From Collinsella aerofaciens (GTDB taxonomy: Bacteria > Actinomycetota > Coriobacteriia > Coriobacteriales > Coriobacteriaceae), in contig NZ_SPFO01000004.1 of assembly GCF_005845035.1 (NCBI RefSeq), positions 1-64,000 of the forward strand: a DNA stretch of 64,000 nt, given 5' to 3'. Under the pieces are notes generated by a model that did no database searches, was not told the origin of the DNA, and saw nothing but the letters and a program-made list of their open reading frames with translations. Shown here in pieces: positions 33,069-41,900 of the stretch. The position numbers and the translations under genes were made by a program. Numbering within the stretch: the first letter of the stretch is position 1; every line of letters begins with the position of its first letter.

Positions 33069-34233
33069 CGCAGCTGAGTTCGCGGCCTACAACCGCGCCG
33101 TGGCGAAGATAGGCGACAGGGCGGCATCCGACGTGGAGGCCGCCGTGCTCGCCTGGTGCCGCGCCCACGGGGACGCGACCGTCGCCGAGAAGCGCGAGGC
33201 CGCGAAGCTCATCATGGAGGGCTTCATCCAGGGCTACGACGACGTGGCGGCGGAGTTCGCGGCGCAGTGGTACGACGCCCTCGCCGAGCGCGAGGGCGCC
33301 AGGCTGCAGCAGGCCGTCACCGTGACGACCTACAGGCCGAAGTCCGTAGACGAGGTCGCGCGCTACCAAGCGAAGAAGCTCGTGAAGGGCGGCGACGGGG
33401 CGTTCGCCAAGGCGTGCGGCGAGTACGCCAGGAACGACGCGTTCCGCAGCCTGAATGAGACGATCATCTCCAACGTGGGCCGCGACAGGAGCGCCGGCGT
33501 GCGCTTCGCGCGCGTGCCGACGGGTTTCGAGACCTGCACCTTCTGCATCATGCTCGCGAGTCGCGGCGCGGTCTACCACACGCGCAAATCCGCCGGCGAG
33601 TTCAAACACTTCCACCGGCACTGCGACTGCAAGGTCGTCCCCGGCTTCGAGGACGACCCGGACGCGGAGCTCGTGGAGGGCGTGCGCCCCGAGGAGCTTC
33701 GCGAGCAGTGGGCACAGTTCAAGAACATCGATGAGGATGAAAGTCTGACGAGCGCCGACAAGGACGCGGCGAAGCGTGCGGTGCTCGGTTCGCCTGGGCC
33801 TCCAATCGTGTACAAGAAGCCGAAAGAGACTTTCGCGCACGAGCGCGGCGGCTCCTACGATCTCGCGGCGCACGAGGCGCTTCGGGCGGCCGGTCACGAG
33901 GTCGTCGTCCGCAAGGAGGACGCGCCGGAGGGCTTTTCCAATATCGACCTGCTGCTCGACGGCAAGCTATGCGAGCTGAAGAGCCCGACAAGCGATGCGT
34001 CTGGCGTCAACGGGCTTAGGTTCATCGAGCGCAATATAAGAAAGGCAGTGCGGCAGTTCGAAAAGGCGGAAGGTGGGCCGGTAAAGCCTTCTATCGTCGT
34101 GCTTAACTGCGAGGAGGTCCCTGTGACAAGAGAGGACGCGCTGAAGCGCGTGCGGCTTGAGATGTCGAGGCATGACATCGACCACGTTATCTTGTTGACC
34201 AAGGGCGGGGCCATAGACGACATAAAGAAATAA
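33061..34233 (+). CDS. MuF-type minor head protein fused to a CdiA-like toxin domain
   Basis: 390 residues. Residues 1 to about 245 form a phage head-morphogenesis domain (VG15/MuF type, with ETCTFCIMLASRGAVYHT and FHRHCDCKVVP) that is packaged in the capsid near the portal. Residues from about 262 to 390 are a different module resembling the tRNase C-terminal domains of CdiA toxins. It has SYDLAAHEALRAAGHEV, then NIDLLLDGKLCELKSPT with candidate active residues Asp296, Glu305 and Lys307, then a helix with conserved-type Arg/Lys and a strand SIVVLNC. MuF-toxin fusions are a known class in temperate phages. No immunity gene is evident directly downstream. Confidence 0.8.
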   Translation: MISAAEFAAYNRAVAKIGDRAASDVEAAVLAWCRAHGDATVAEKREAAKLIMEGFIQGYDDVAAEFAAQWYDALAEREGARLQQAVTVTTYRPKSVDEVARYQAKKLVKGGDGAFAKACGEYARNDAFRSLNETIISNVGRDRSAGVRFARVPTGFETCTFCIMLASRGAVYHTRKSAGEFKHFHRHCDCKVVPGFEDDPDAELVEGVRPEELREQWAQFKNIDEDESLTSADKDAAKRAVLGSPGPPIVYKKPKETFAHERGGSYDLAAHEALRAAGHEVVVRKEDAPEGFSNIDLLLDGKLCELKSPTSDASGVNGLRFIERNIRKAVRQFEKAEGGPVKPSIVVLNCEEVPVTREDALKRVRLEMSRHDIDHVILLTKGGAIDDIKK

Positions 34234-34286
34234 GCCCCAGGTTAGCTATCCAGCACGCCCAGGGCTTTTCAAATCAGATTATACAC

Positions 34287-34360
34287 ACCTGGCTAGCACA
34301 ATGGCAGTGCGGCGGTCTCCAAAACCGCTTACCGGGGTTCGATTCCTCGGCCAGGTGCCA
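34287..34360 (+). tRNA. tRNA-Trp (CCA)
   Basis: A complete cloverleaf can be drawn. Acceptor ACCTGGC/GCCAGGT, D stem GCAC/GTGC, anticodon stem GCGGT/ACCGC around CTCCAAA (anticodon CCA), T arm CGGGG-TTCGATT-CCTCG, discriminator G and an encoded CCA end at 34358-34360. Confidence 0.92.
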
Positions 34361-34361
34361 T

Positions 34362-34446
34362 CGGGGCGTGGCGGAATGGCAGACGCGCGTGCCTCAGGAG
34401 CACGTGGGCATCGCCCGTGCGGGTTCGAGTCCCGCCGCCCCGGCCA
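34362..34446 (+). tRNA. tRNA-Leu (CAG)
   Basis: Class II tRNA starting one base after the tRNA-Trp end. Acceptor CGGGGCG/CGCCCCG, anticodon loop CTCAGGA (anticodon CAG), long variable arm (GTGGGCATCGCCCGTG region), T arm with GTTCGAG, encoded CCA. It reads CTG, a codon used heavily in the late genes. Confidence 0.92.
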
Positions 34447-34458
34447 AAACGTTGAACC

Positions 34459-34484
34459 AGGCCATCCGCACGGGTGGCCTTTTT
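34459..34484 (+). terminator. Terminator after the tRNA pair
   Basis: AGGCCATCC pairs with GGGTGGCCT and four T residues follow. It lies just before the scaffold gene and may be partly read through. Confidence 0.7.
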
Positions 34485-34526
34485 CATGCCGAAAAGCGCC
34501 CCGCACGGGGCGGAAATGGAGGGAGC

Positions 34527-35048
34527 ATGGCCAAGGAGACCACGCCCGCCGAGACCGATCCGATTGACCCTGCACAGGGCGGAGAGACCGATCCGGCGCC
34601 CGACTACAAGGCGCTCTACGAGAACGCGCTGAAGGAGTCGCGCAAGTGGGAGAGCCGCTCGAAGGCGAACCTTAAGGAGCTCGACGAGCTCAAGGCCGCA
34701 ACGCCCAAGACGGATCCGACCGTGGAGGAGCGCCTGAGCTCGCTCGAGAGCGAGAACGCCGCCCTCAAGGCGAGCGCCGCCCGCTCCGCGCTCGTCGACT
34801 CCGTGGCCAAGGCCACCGGACTCGACCGCTCCATCGTGGCGACGCTCAACGGCGAGGACGAGGACGCCCTCACCGAGCAGGCCAATGCCGTGGCGGCCAT
34901 CACGAAACCGGCCGGCGGCGCGCCGAAGGCGCCCGAGGCCGGCGGCAAGCCCAAGCCGGGCAAGCCCTCCAAGAAGGACATCCTCGGAATCGAGGACAAG
35001 AAGGAACGCATGGCGGCCATCGCCGCCAACATCGACCTCTTCAAGTAA
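34527..35048 (+). CDS. Scaffolding protein (putative)
   Basis: 173 residues with the usual scaffold profile. A disordered acidic N-terminus is followed by a long coiled coil (about 25-75: YKALYENALKESRKWESRSK) and a basic Lys/Pro C-terminus (KPKPGKPSKKD) that would touch the capsid protein. ATG 34527 follows GGAGGGAG, and the frame open upstream runs through the tRNA-Leu gene. It directly precedes the capsid gene. Confidence 0.8.
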   Translation: MAKETTPAETDPIDPAQGGETDPAPDYKALYENALKESRKWESRSKANLKELDELKAATPKTDPTVEERLSSLESENAALKASAARSALVDSVAKATGLDRSIVATLNGEDEDALTEQANAVAAITKPAGGAPKAPEAGGKPKPGKPSKKDILGIEDKKERMAAIAANIDLFK

Positions 35049-35066
35049 GGGGAGAAAGGGGCCCCA

Positions 35067-35912
35067 ATGCCCGATATCAAGACCCTCGCAGCCGCGCGCA
35101 ACGTCGACCTCGTGAACACCTTCACCAAGTCGCTGGAGAAGCTCACGGCGATGCTGTCCACCTGCGCGCCCATCCACGCTGCCGTCGGCGAGACCCTGCA
35201 CCAGAAGAAGATCACCGGCAAGCTCTCCGAGGTCGCGTACACCGCCGGCCAGGACATCCCGCTTTCCAGCTACACCTACGAGGACGTCACGACCTTCGAG
35301 GTGACGCTCAAGCCCTACCGCAAGCAGACCACGCTCCAGGAGGTCAAGAAGCGCGGCTACGACGGCGCCGTCGACAAGACCGACGCCGCGATGATCTCCG
35401 ACATGCAGCGCAACATCAAGAAGGACTTCGTCGCCGCGCTCGGCGCCGAGGGCACCACGGCCGCGACCGGCAAGAGCCTCGTGGCCACCGCCGCGAACGC
35501 CTGGGCCGCCCTGTCCAACCTCACCGAGGAGTACGGCTTCGGCAGCGGCGAGACCGTCTACTTCGCCAACCCGGTCGACTTCGCCAAGCAGATCGGCGAG
35601 TCCGAGGTCTTCAGCGCCTTCGGCATCTCCTACATCGAGAACTGGGCGGGCCTGGGCACGCTCGTGTCCACCGGCTCCGTGACCGCCGGCACGATCTACG
35701 CCACCGTCAAGGACAACATCAAGGTCTACGTCGCACCGACCGACGGCGACGACCTGTTCGGCTTCTACTCCGACGAGAGCGGCTACATTGCCGTGTCCCA
35801 CTCGCCCGAGCTCAAGAGCCTGACCTACGACACCGTGGCCTACGTCGGCCTCGTGTTCTTCGCCGAGTACATCGACTTCGTGGTCAAGGGCACCATCGCC
35901 CCGACCGCCTAG
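35067..35912 (+). CDS. Major capsid protein
   Basis: 281 residues, HK97-like by position and profile. A helical N-arm comes first, followed by KITGKLSEVAYTAGQDIPLSSYTYED with the E-loop-like region and a mixed beta core. The end VGLVFFAEYIDFVVKGTIAP matches compact capsid proteins of Gram-positive siphoviruses. Placed between scaffold and connector genes. The ATG follows GGGGAGAAAGG. Confidence 0.85.
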   Translation: MPDIKTLAAARNVDLVNTFTKSLEKLTAMLSTCAPIHAAVGETLHQKKITGKLSEVAYTAGQDIPLSSYTYEDVTTFEVTLKPYRKQTTLQEVKKRGYDGAVDKTDAAMISDMQRNIKKDFVAALGAEGTTAATGKSLVATAANAWAALSNLTEEYGFGSGETVYFANPVDFAKQIGESEVFSAFGISYIENWAGLGTLVSTGSVTAGTIYATVKDNIKVYVAPTDGDDLFGFYSDESGYIAVSHSPELKSLTYDTVAYVGLVFFAEYIDFVVKGTIAPTA

Positions 35913-35930
35913 GAAACCTAAGGAGCATCC

Positions 35931-36257
35931 ATGATCGCTTTGGTCACCTACCCGTACCGTGACCGCGAGACCCTCGCGGTGCATCTCGTGGGGGAGGAGG
36001 TCGAGCTGACCGACGAGCGCTTCGCGGAACTGTCCGCCGGCGGCCATGTCGACCTCCCGCCCGCCGAGACGGAGGCCGCTGCGGAGCCCGCCGAGGACGA
36101 GGACGTCGTGGACGACGAACCCGAGCAGCCCGTGCACGAGAAGCCTTCACCCGAGATGACCGTGCAACAGCTGCGCGATGCCATCGAGACCGCCAACGGC
36201 TTCGCCCCGCGCAAGGCGACCAAGGCGGAGCTCATCGCCATCCTGGAGACGCTCTAG
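35931..36257 (+). CDS. Head protein with C-terminal SAP/HeH-like motif
   Basis: 108 residues. A short beta N-terminus (MIALVTYPYRDRETLAVHLV) leads to an acidic disordered middle and a C-terminal helix-extension-helix motif (MTVQQLRDAIETANGF, TKAELIAILETL) like Rho-N/SAP folds. Such small proteins are common after the capsid gene. The stop overlaps the next GTG start. Confidence 0.6.
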   Translation: MIALVTYPYRDRETLAVHLVGEEVELTDERFAELSAGGHVDLPPAETEAAAEPAEDEDVVDDEPEQPVHEKPSPEMTVQQLRDAIETANGFAPRKATKAELIAILETL

Positions 36258-36661
36258 TGGGCGCCTTCGCCACAGTTGCCGACTACGAGGCGCGCTGCGG
36301 TGCCGCCGAGGACGAGGCCAGGGTTGCCGCGCTGCTCGAGGATGCCTCGGCGTACCTGCGCGGGGCATATCGGCGCCGTATGGGTGTCCAGTACCTCGCC
36401 GGCTCGAATCCCACGTTCGATGAGAACGTGAAGTCCGTCTGCGTGGCCATGGTCGCCCGGGCGGTCAACGCGCCCGGCGCCATGGCCGGCATCACCCAGC
36501 AGTCGCAGACGACCGGCCCGTACTCGTCGAGCGTCACGTTCGCCAACCCGACCGGAGACCTCTACCTGGGGCGCTCCGACCTCAAGCGGCTCGGTCTGGC
36601 CGGGTGCCGCGTGCGCAGTATCCAGCCCATGACCGCCGCTGACCGCTGGGAGGAGGCGTGA
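36257..36661 (+). CDS. Head-tail connector protein
   Basis: 134 residues, gp15/gp6-like adaptor by position. Helical N-terminus (YEARCGAAEDEARVAALLEDASAYLR broken by turns), then a beta part (YSSSVTFANPTGDLYLGRSDL) typical of Gp15-type connectors of SPP1-like phages. GTG start overlapping the previous stop. Confidence 0.75.
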   Translation: MGAFATVADYEARCGAAEDEARVAALLEDASAYLRGAYRRRMGVQYLAGSNPTFDENVKSVCVAMVARAVNAPGAMAGITQQSQTTGPYSSSVTFANPTGDLYLGRSDLKRLGLAGCRVRSIQPMTAADRWEEA

Positions 36662-37005
36662 TGCCGATGGCTGGGATACCGACCGAGACGGTCACGGTCA
36701 TCTCCCGCAAGACGGTGTACGACGACCTTCACGAGCCCGTCTCCGAGGCGGTCGCCGAGCGCGACGTCGACGCCGTCGTGGCGCCCGGCGCCACCGCGGA
36801 CCTCGACGCCTCGCGGTCGGAGGGCGCCACCGTGGCATACACGGTGCACCTCCCGAGGGACATGGCCGGCATCCGCCTCAAGGGCTGCTCGGTTCGCGTG
36901 CGCGGTGAGGAGCTGCGCGTCGTGGGCGACCCGAGGCCCTACGCCCCCGAGACGTGCCCGGGACGCTGGTGCTACCCGGTCGAGCTGGAGGCAGCCGATG
37001 GCTAG
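36661..37005 (+). CDS. Head-tail stopper-like protein
   Basis: 114 residues. Beta-barrel-like sequence (VTVISRKTVYDD, VAYTVHLPRDMAGIRL, GEELRVVGDPRPYAP), as in gp16/gp9-type stoppers that close the head. ATG 36661 follows GGAGGAGG. The internal ATG 36667 is an alternative. It ends a few bases inside the next gene. Confidence 0.7.
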   Translation: MPMAGIPTETVTVISRKTVYDDLHEPVSEAVAERDVDAVVAPGATADLDASRSEGATVAYTVHLPRDMAGIRLKGCSVRVRGEELRVVGDPRPYAPETCPGRWCYPVELEAADG

Positions 37006-37291
37006 AGAGTACATCTGGGGGAAGTTCAAATGGAATCGCGGCGGCTACGCCGAGGCGATGGACGGCAACGCCGCGCTCCAGGGGATGCTCAGGGGCAAGG
37101 CCGAGGGCATCGCCGCCCGCGCGACGTCGATGCTCGCGCCGGACGGCCACGACGTCCCGGCATTCACCGTCAGGAAGTGCCAGGGCAAGCTCGCGAAGGG
37201 CTTTTCGGTCCGCGCGAACACGAGTCACGCAAAACGCGCGCAGGCCAAGCACAAGCTGCTGACCAAGGCGGCCCTGTCTTCGAAGGGATGA
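36998..37291 (+). CDS. Minor tail / HK97 gp10-like protein
   Basis: 97 residues, basic. The early region WGKFKWNRGGYAEAMDGN and the DGHDVPAFTVRKCQGK stretch match small gp10-like adaptor proteins that lie between stopper and tail terminator. The start overlaps the previous gene. Confidence 0.65.
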   Translation: MAREYIWGKFKWNRGGYAEAMDGNAALQGMLRGKAEGIAARATSMLAPDGHDVPAFTVRKCQGKLAKGFSVRANTSHAKRAQAKHKLLTKAALSSKG

Positions 37292-37295
37292 CCAC

Positions 37296-37649
37296 ATGGA
37301 TATTGAGGCCGAAGTCGCGCGCTGCCTGTGCGAGCTCACCGATTCGGACGCGACGCTCGAGCCGGTCGCCGGGCACCCGGAGCCGTACGTCACCGTCGAG
37401 CAGGTCGGAGGGGGCGGCGGCTTCCTGGAGCCGGTCCAACTCGATATCGACTGCTGGGGAACCGAGGGCAAGGGCGGCAGGAAGCCGGCGAAAGCCCTCG
37501 CCGAGAAGGTGAAGGCGGCCGTCCCGTCCCTTGAGGACGAGCTTCCCAACGTCTTCCACCCGGAGGTCACGAACCAATACAAGATGCCCGACCCTGACAC
37601 GCGCAGGGCGAGGTACGTGGTGCAGGTCCAGCTCTGGGTCTGCGAGTAG
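37296..37649 (+). CDS. Tail terminator-like protein
   Basis: 117 residues. Alpha/beta sequence with a strand ending in DIDCWG and ARYVVQVQLWV, as in gp17/gpU-type proteins that cap the tail tube. Located just before the tube protein, as expected. Confidence 0.65.
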   Translation: MDIEAEVARCLCELTDSDATLEPVAGHPEPYVTVEQVGGGGGFLEPVQLDIDCWGTEGKGGRKPAKALAEKVKAAVPSLEDELPNVFHPEVTNQYKMPDPDTRRARYVVQVQLWVCE

Positions 37650-37666
37650 TAGAAAGGAACGCGCGA

Positions 37667-38254
37667 ATGGCCGAAGTCAGCAACGCGAACAACTCCAACA
37701 ACGTCAGCGCCGGAAAGGGCGTGAAGGGCGGCTACATCTTCTCGGCCCCCGTCGGCACCACCCTGCCGGTCAAGGTCATCAAGAACAAGAGCGAGCTCGA
37801 TCCCGCATTCAAGTGCCTCGGCTTTGTCTCCGAGGACGGCTACGTCGAGTCCGTCTCCGAGGACTCCAACGACACGGTCGACATGAACGGCGACCTCATG
37901 GACTCCAGCAATTCCAACCGAGTGGAGTCCGCACAGCTCACGCTCGCCGAGATCAAGGCGGAGACGCTCAAGCGCCAGTACGGCGAGGACAACGTCACCG
38001 ACAAGGGCGGCCTGATCACCGTCAAGCACAACTCCGACTCCCACCCGACCTTCGCCTACGTGCTGCTCCTCCTCCTGAAGAACGGCCGCAAGTGGACCAA
38101 GGTCGTGCCGCGCGGCCAGTCCTCCGAGCTCGACGACCTCACCATCTCCAGCTCCGAGCTCTGCCAGCGCGCCCTGACGATGAAGTACCTCACCGACGAG
38201 AACGGCAATACCTGCTACGACTACATCGAGTCGACCGAGACGGCGGCGGCCTAA
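37667..38254 (+). CDS. Major tail (tube) protein
   Basis: 195 residues with the beta-rich tail-tube profile (GGYIFSAPVGTTLP, CLGFVSEDGYVESVSED, DLDDLTISS-like end). It precedes the chaperone pair and tape measure, the fixed order in siphoviruses. The start follows AAAGGAAC. Confidence 0.85.
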   Translation: MAEVSNANNSNNVSAGKGVKGGYIFSAPVGTTLPVKVIKNKSELDPAFKCLGFVSEDGYVESVSEDSNDTVDMNGDLMDSSNSNRVESAQLTLAEIKAETLKRQYGEDNVTDKGGLITVKHNSDSHPTFAYVLLLLLKNGRKWTKVVPRGQSSELDDLTISSSELCQRALTMKYLTDENGNTCYDYIESTETAAA

Positions 38255-38532
38255 TGGCGGCCAAGCGCCCCGAGGGCGCGCTCGTGTTCGAGTTCGACGG
38301 CAAGAAGTATCAGATCAACAAGAAGGCCATCCAGTCCATGAAGGTGCAGCGCGCCATGGCCTACGACGGCATCCCCGAGAAGATGCACGAGGTGTGGGAT
38401 GCGATGGACGAGATCTTCGACGGTAAGACCGTCGAGTACATGGACGAGCTCGGCGAAGACGGGCAGGACTGCTCGGCGGAGCGCTGGGGCGCGTTCTTCC
38501 AGGCCGCCATGGAGGCGGCTGCAAAAAACTAG
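38254..38532 (+). CDS. Tail assembly chaperone (gpG-like)
   Basis: 92 residues, start overlapping the tube stop (TAATG). Short helical protein (FEFDGKKYQINKKAIQSMKV) acting with the tape measure. Its last codons read GCA AAA AAC TAG, a canonical slippery site that leads into the following frame. Confidence 0.8.
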   Translation: MAAKRPEGALVFEFDGKKYQINKKAIQSMKVQRAMAYDGIPEKMHEVWDAMDEIFDGKTVEYMDELGEDGQDCSAERWGAFFQAAMEAAAKN

Positions 38533-38930
38533 CCAGCTTCGCCGCCGCCTGGACCTGCATGAGGGGAGAGGTCGTCGCCGACTTCCGGCAGACGTACGGC
38601 ATCGACCTTCCCCTCGGCGGCGGGTTCGACGGGGCGACGGACGAGGACCTTTGCCGCTGGCAGGTCCTCTACTCCCAGCTGCCGGCGCGCTCGCGGGTCT
38701 CCGTGCGGCTGGAGCCCGACAACCTGTGGGACGACAAGACGCGCCTGCTCGACATGATCGAGCATGAGCTCAGGTGCTTCCACTACGGGTTCACCGAGGA
38801 TGCCAGGAAGCGTGTCAATGCCCCGCAGCGGATCATATCGCCGGGCGAACGCGCCAGAAACGAGCGCCGTAGGGACTCGGCGCTGGCGGCGAGGGAAGAG
38901 ATAGCGGCGGCGCTCGGCGTCGATGAGTAG
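38523..38930 (+). CDS. Tail assembly chaperone frameshift extension (gpGT-like)
   Basis: The -1 frame is open from the slippery heptamer A AAA AAC (38523-38529) to 38930 and adds about 134 residues (LASFAAAWTC, then VADFRQTYGIDL and a basic C-terminus). There is no good independent ribosome site for the internal ATG at 38559. Programmed -1 shifting here is established for lambda G/GT and most siphoviruses. The heptamer is a textbook version. Confidence 0.82.
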   Translation, partial: KKLASFAAAWTCMRGEVVADFRQTYGIDLPLGGGFDGATDEDLCRWQVLYSQLPARSRVSVRLEPDNLWDDKTRLLDMIEHELRCFHYGFTEDARKRVNAPQRIISPGERARNERRRDSALAAREEIAAALGVDE

Positions 38931-38939
38931 GGAGGCAAT

Positions 38940-41900
38940 GTGGCGGCAAACGTAGGATCTGTTAGCGTGAAGGTAATGCCGTCCATGGACGGCTTCGCCT
39001 CGAAGGTCGACAGCTCGCTGTCCGGATCCGGCGCATCGACGGGCTCTAAGTTCGGCAAGGCGTTTTGCGGCGCGGCGGGTAAAACCGCCGGCTCGGGGTT
39101 CGTGGCGAAACTGACCGGGTCCCTATCGGGGGCCACCGGGGCGTTCTCGCGCTCGGGCAGGGCCTCGGGCGCTGCTTTTTCTGGTGGCGTGCTTGGGAAG
39201 GCCGCCGCCTTTTCCGGCGGCCTGCTGTGCGCCGTCGGGGACGGGCTCTCCTCCGTCAACTCCGTGTTCGGCTCGACCGGAACCACGGCGGGCGGGAACA
39301 TGGCGAGCAAGGTCGCCTCGGGCTTCTCGGCAAAGGCCGCGGTCATCACCGGCGCCGTTGCCGGCGTGGTGCAGAGGGTCGTCTCGACGGTGTCCTCGAG
39401 CGTGGACGCCGCGGTCGCGCGCGTCGACACGCTCAACAACTTCCCCAAGGTGCTCCAGTCGCTCGGCTACGGGGCCGACGAGTCGCAGAGGAGCATCGAC
39501 ACCCTGTCCGACAGGCTGTCGGAACTCCCCACGAGGCTCGACGCGGCCGCGACGGGCGTGCAGCAGCTCGCTCCTTCGTCCAAGTCGATCGACCAGGCGA
39601 CCGACCGCTACCTCGCATTCAACGATGCCGTCCTCGCCGGCGGCGCGTCCGAGGACATCCAGTCCAACGCCATGACGCAGCTCACCAAGGCCGTCTCCAC
39701 CAACAAGATGGAGATGGACGCCTGGATGAGCATCCAACAGGCGATGCCGGGCCAGCTCGACCAGGTCGCGAAGTCCATGCTCGGGCAGAGCGCATCGGCG
39801 TCCGACCTATACCAGGCCATGAAGGACGGCAGGGTCACGGTCTCGGACTTCGCCGACGCCGTGGTCGACCTCGACAAGAACGGCGCGGACGGCATCACGA
39901 GCTTCTCCGAGCAGGCAAAGGCCGCGACGGGCGGCATCAAGACGTCGTTCTCCAACATGTGCAACGCCTTCCCCAAGGGCGTCGCCAAGATCATCGGCGC
40001 CATCGGCTCGTCCAACATCGTCGGCGTCATCGACGGCGTAAAGGGCACGGTGAACGGCGCGTTCGGAGCCGTCACCGACGCGATGGCCGACCCGAGCATC
40101 CGGGACGCGGCGTCGTCGTTCGCTGCCGTGTTTTCTGATGTGATCGCGGGCGGGGTCTCCGTCGCAGGGGACGCATTTACCGGTGCGGCGGCGATGACCT
40201 CCGCTTTCTGCGAGACGCTTCTCAACAACGAGGCGGCTTCATCTTTCGCGGGAACACTTGACGCGCTCGGTTACACGGCGTCCTCCATGGGCGACGCCGT
40301 ATGGTCGACCGTATCGCAGATCACCGGGTGGTCGAGTCCCGCCGAGGGCGCGGCAGATGCCGCAAACGCCCTCGACGACGCCTTCGAGGCCGCCGAGCCG
40401 GTCATCCGCTCGGTGGGCGACGCGTTCCAGTGGGTCTCCGAGCATTCCGAGGAGACTGCCCCGGTCGTCAAGGCCGTCGGCGGCGCCTTCCTCGTCATGA
40501 AAGTCGCCGGCGGCCCTGTGGGCTCGCTCCTGAAGTTCATCGGCGGCGCCCTGCTGTCCCTCGGGGCATCCGCACCCGCCGCCGGCGCCGGGCTTGCCAC
40601 AACGGCGGCGGGCGAGACCGCAGCCGGCACGGCCGCGGGCGCGGCGGCCGGTAAGATGACTTCGTTCGGCGCGGCCGTCCTCATGGTTGGAGCCGGCGTT
40701 CTGCTGGCGTGCGGCGGCATCGGCCTTCTCGCCCTGTCCGCGATAAAGCTCGGCGAGGCGGGGCCTCAGGCCGCAATCGGCATGGCAGCAATGGTGGCGG
40801 TCATCGCTGGGCTGGCGCTTGGCGCCGCCGCGCTCGGGCCCGCCCTGACTGCCGGCTCCGTCGGCATGGTCGCCTTCGGCGCCGCCGTCGCGCTCGCCGG
40901 CGTGGGCATCCTGCTCGCAGCCACCGGCCTCGCGATTATGTCACTCGCGCTGCCGACCATCGCCGCCTGCGGCCCCGAGGCCGCCGTCGGCATGGTCGCG
41001 CTCGGAGCCTCCCTGTTCGTGCTGGCCCCCGGTGCCCTCACGGCGTCGGGAGGGCTGCTGGCGCTCGCCGCCGGGGCAGCGGCATGTGCGGTCGCCTCCG
41101 CGGCCCTCGGCATGGCCGCCATCGTCGCGGGCGTCGGCCTTATTGTCATGGGAGCTGGCGGTCTCTTGGCGGGCGCTGGCCTGTCGACCTGCTCCGTGCT
41201 CGCCATGCCGCTCGCGGTCGCCGCCACGGCCCTGGGCGCCGCCGCCATGGTCGGCGGCGCCGGCCTCATCGTGCTCGGCGTGGGCTCGCTCGTCGCGGGC
41301 GCGGGTCTGGCGGTGCTCGCCGTCGGCGCCACGGCTGCATCGCTTGCGACCGCCGCCCTCGCTCTTGGAATGGCTGCGCTCGACGTCGCCATGGCGGGCG
41401 CAGCCGTTTCCATTTCGACCTCGGCTGACGGGCTCGGAACCATGGGGAAGGCGATTCCCAAGATATCCTCCGGCGCCCCCGGTGCCGCAGCCGGCCTTGG
41501 TGCGCTTGCCGCTGCGGCGGCGGTCGCCGCTCCCGCCCTTGCCGCCGCGCCGCCGTCTCTGGCATCTTTCTCCGCCTCCTGCGGGGCGGCTTCGGCGTCG
41601 GCCCTGCTGCTTTCCGTCTCCGTGGCAGCAGTGGCCTCCATGGTCGCGGCGAGCATGGCGTCGGCGTCGGCGTCCGCAGTCTCGTTCGGCGTCCGTTCGG
41701 GCGCGTCCTTCAATCGCTTCTCGGCTTCCGCCAGGGATGCGGCAAGTGCCGCCCGCTCTGCGATCATGGGGGCCTGCCGGCAGATGTCGGCCGAGGTCGG
41801 ATCGATGCGGCTCACGCTTCCGCGCATCAACGTGGGACCGCTGCCGCACTTCTCGATGAGCGGCAAGTTCGACGCACAGACGGGTTCGGTCCCGTCGGTC

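Noticed and set aside
34368..34526. Scaffold protein start inside tRNA-Leu
   Set aside because: The frame is open there only because the tRNA gene happens to lack stops. GGAGGGAG directly precedes ATG 34527.
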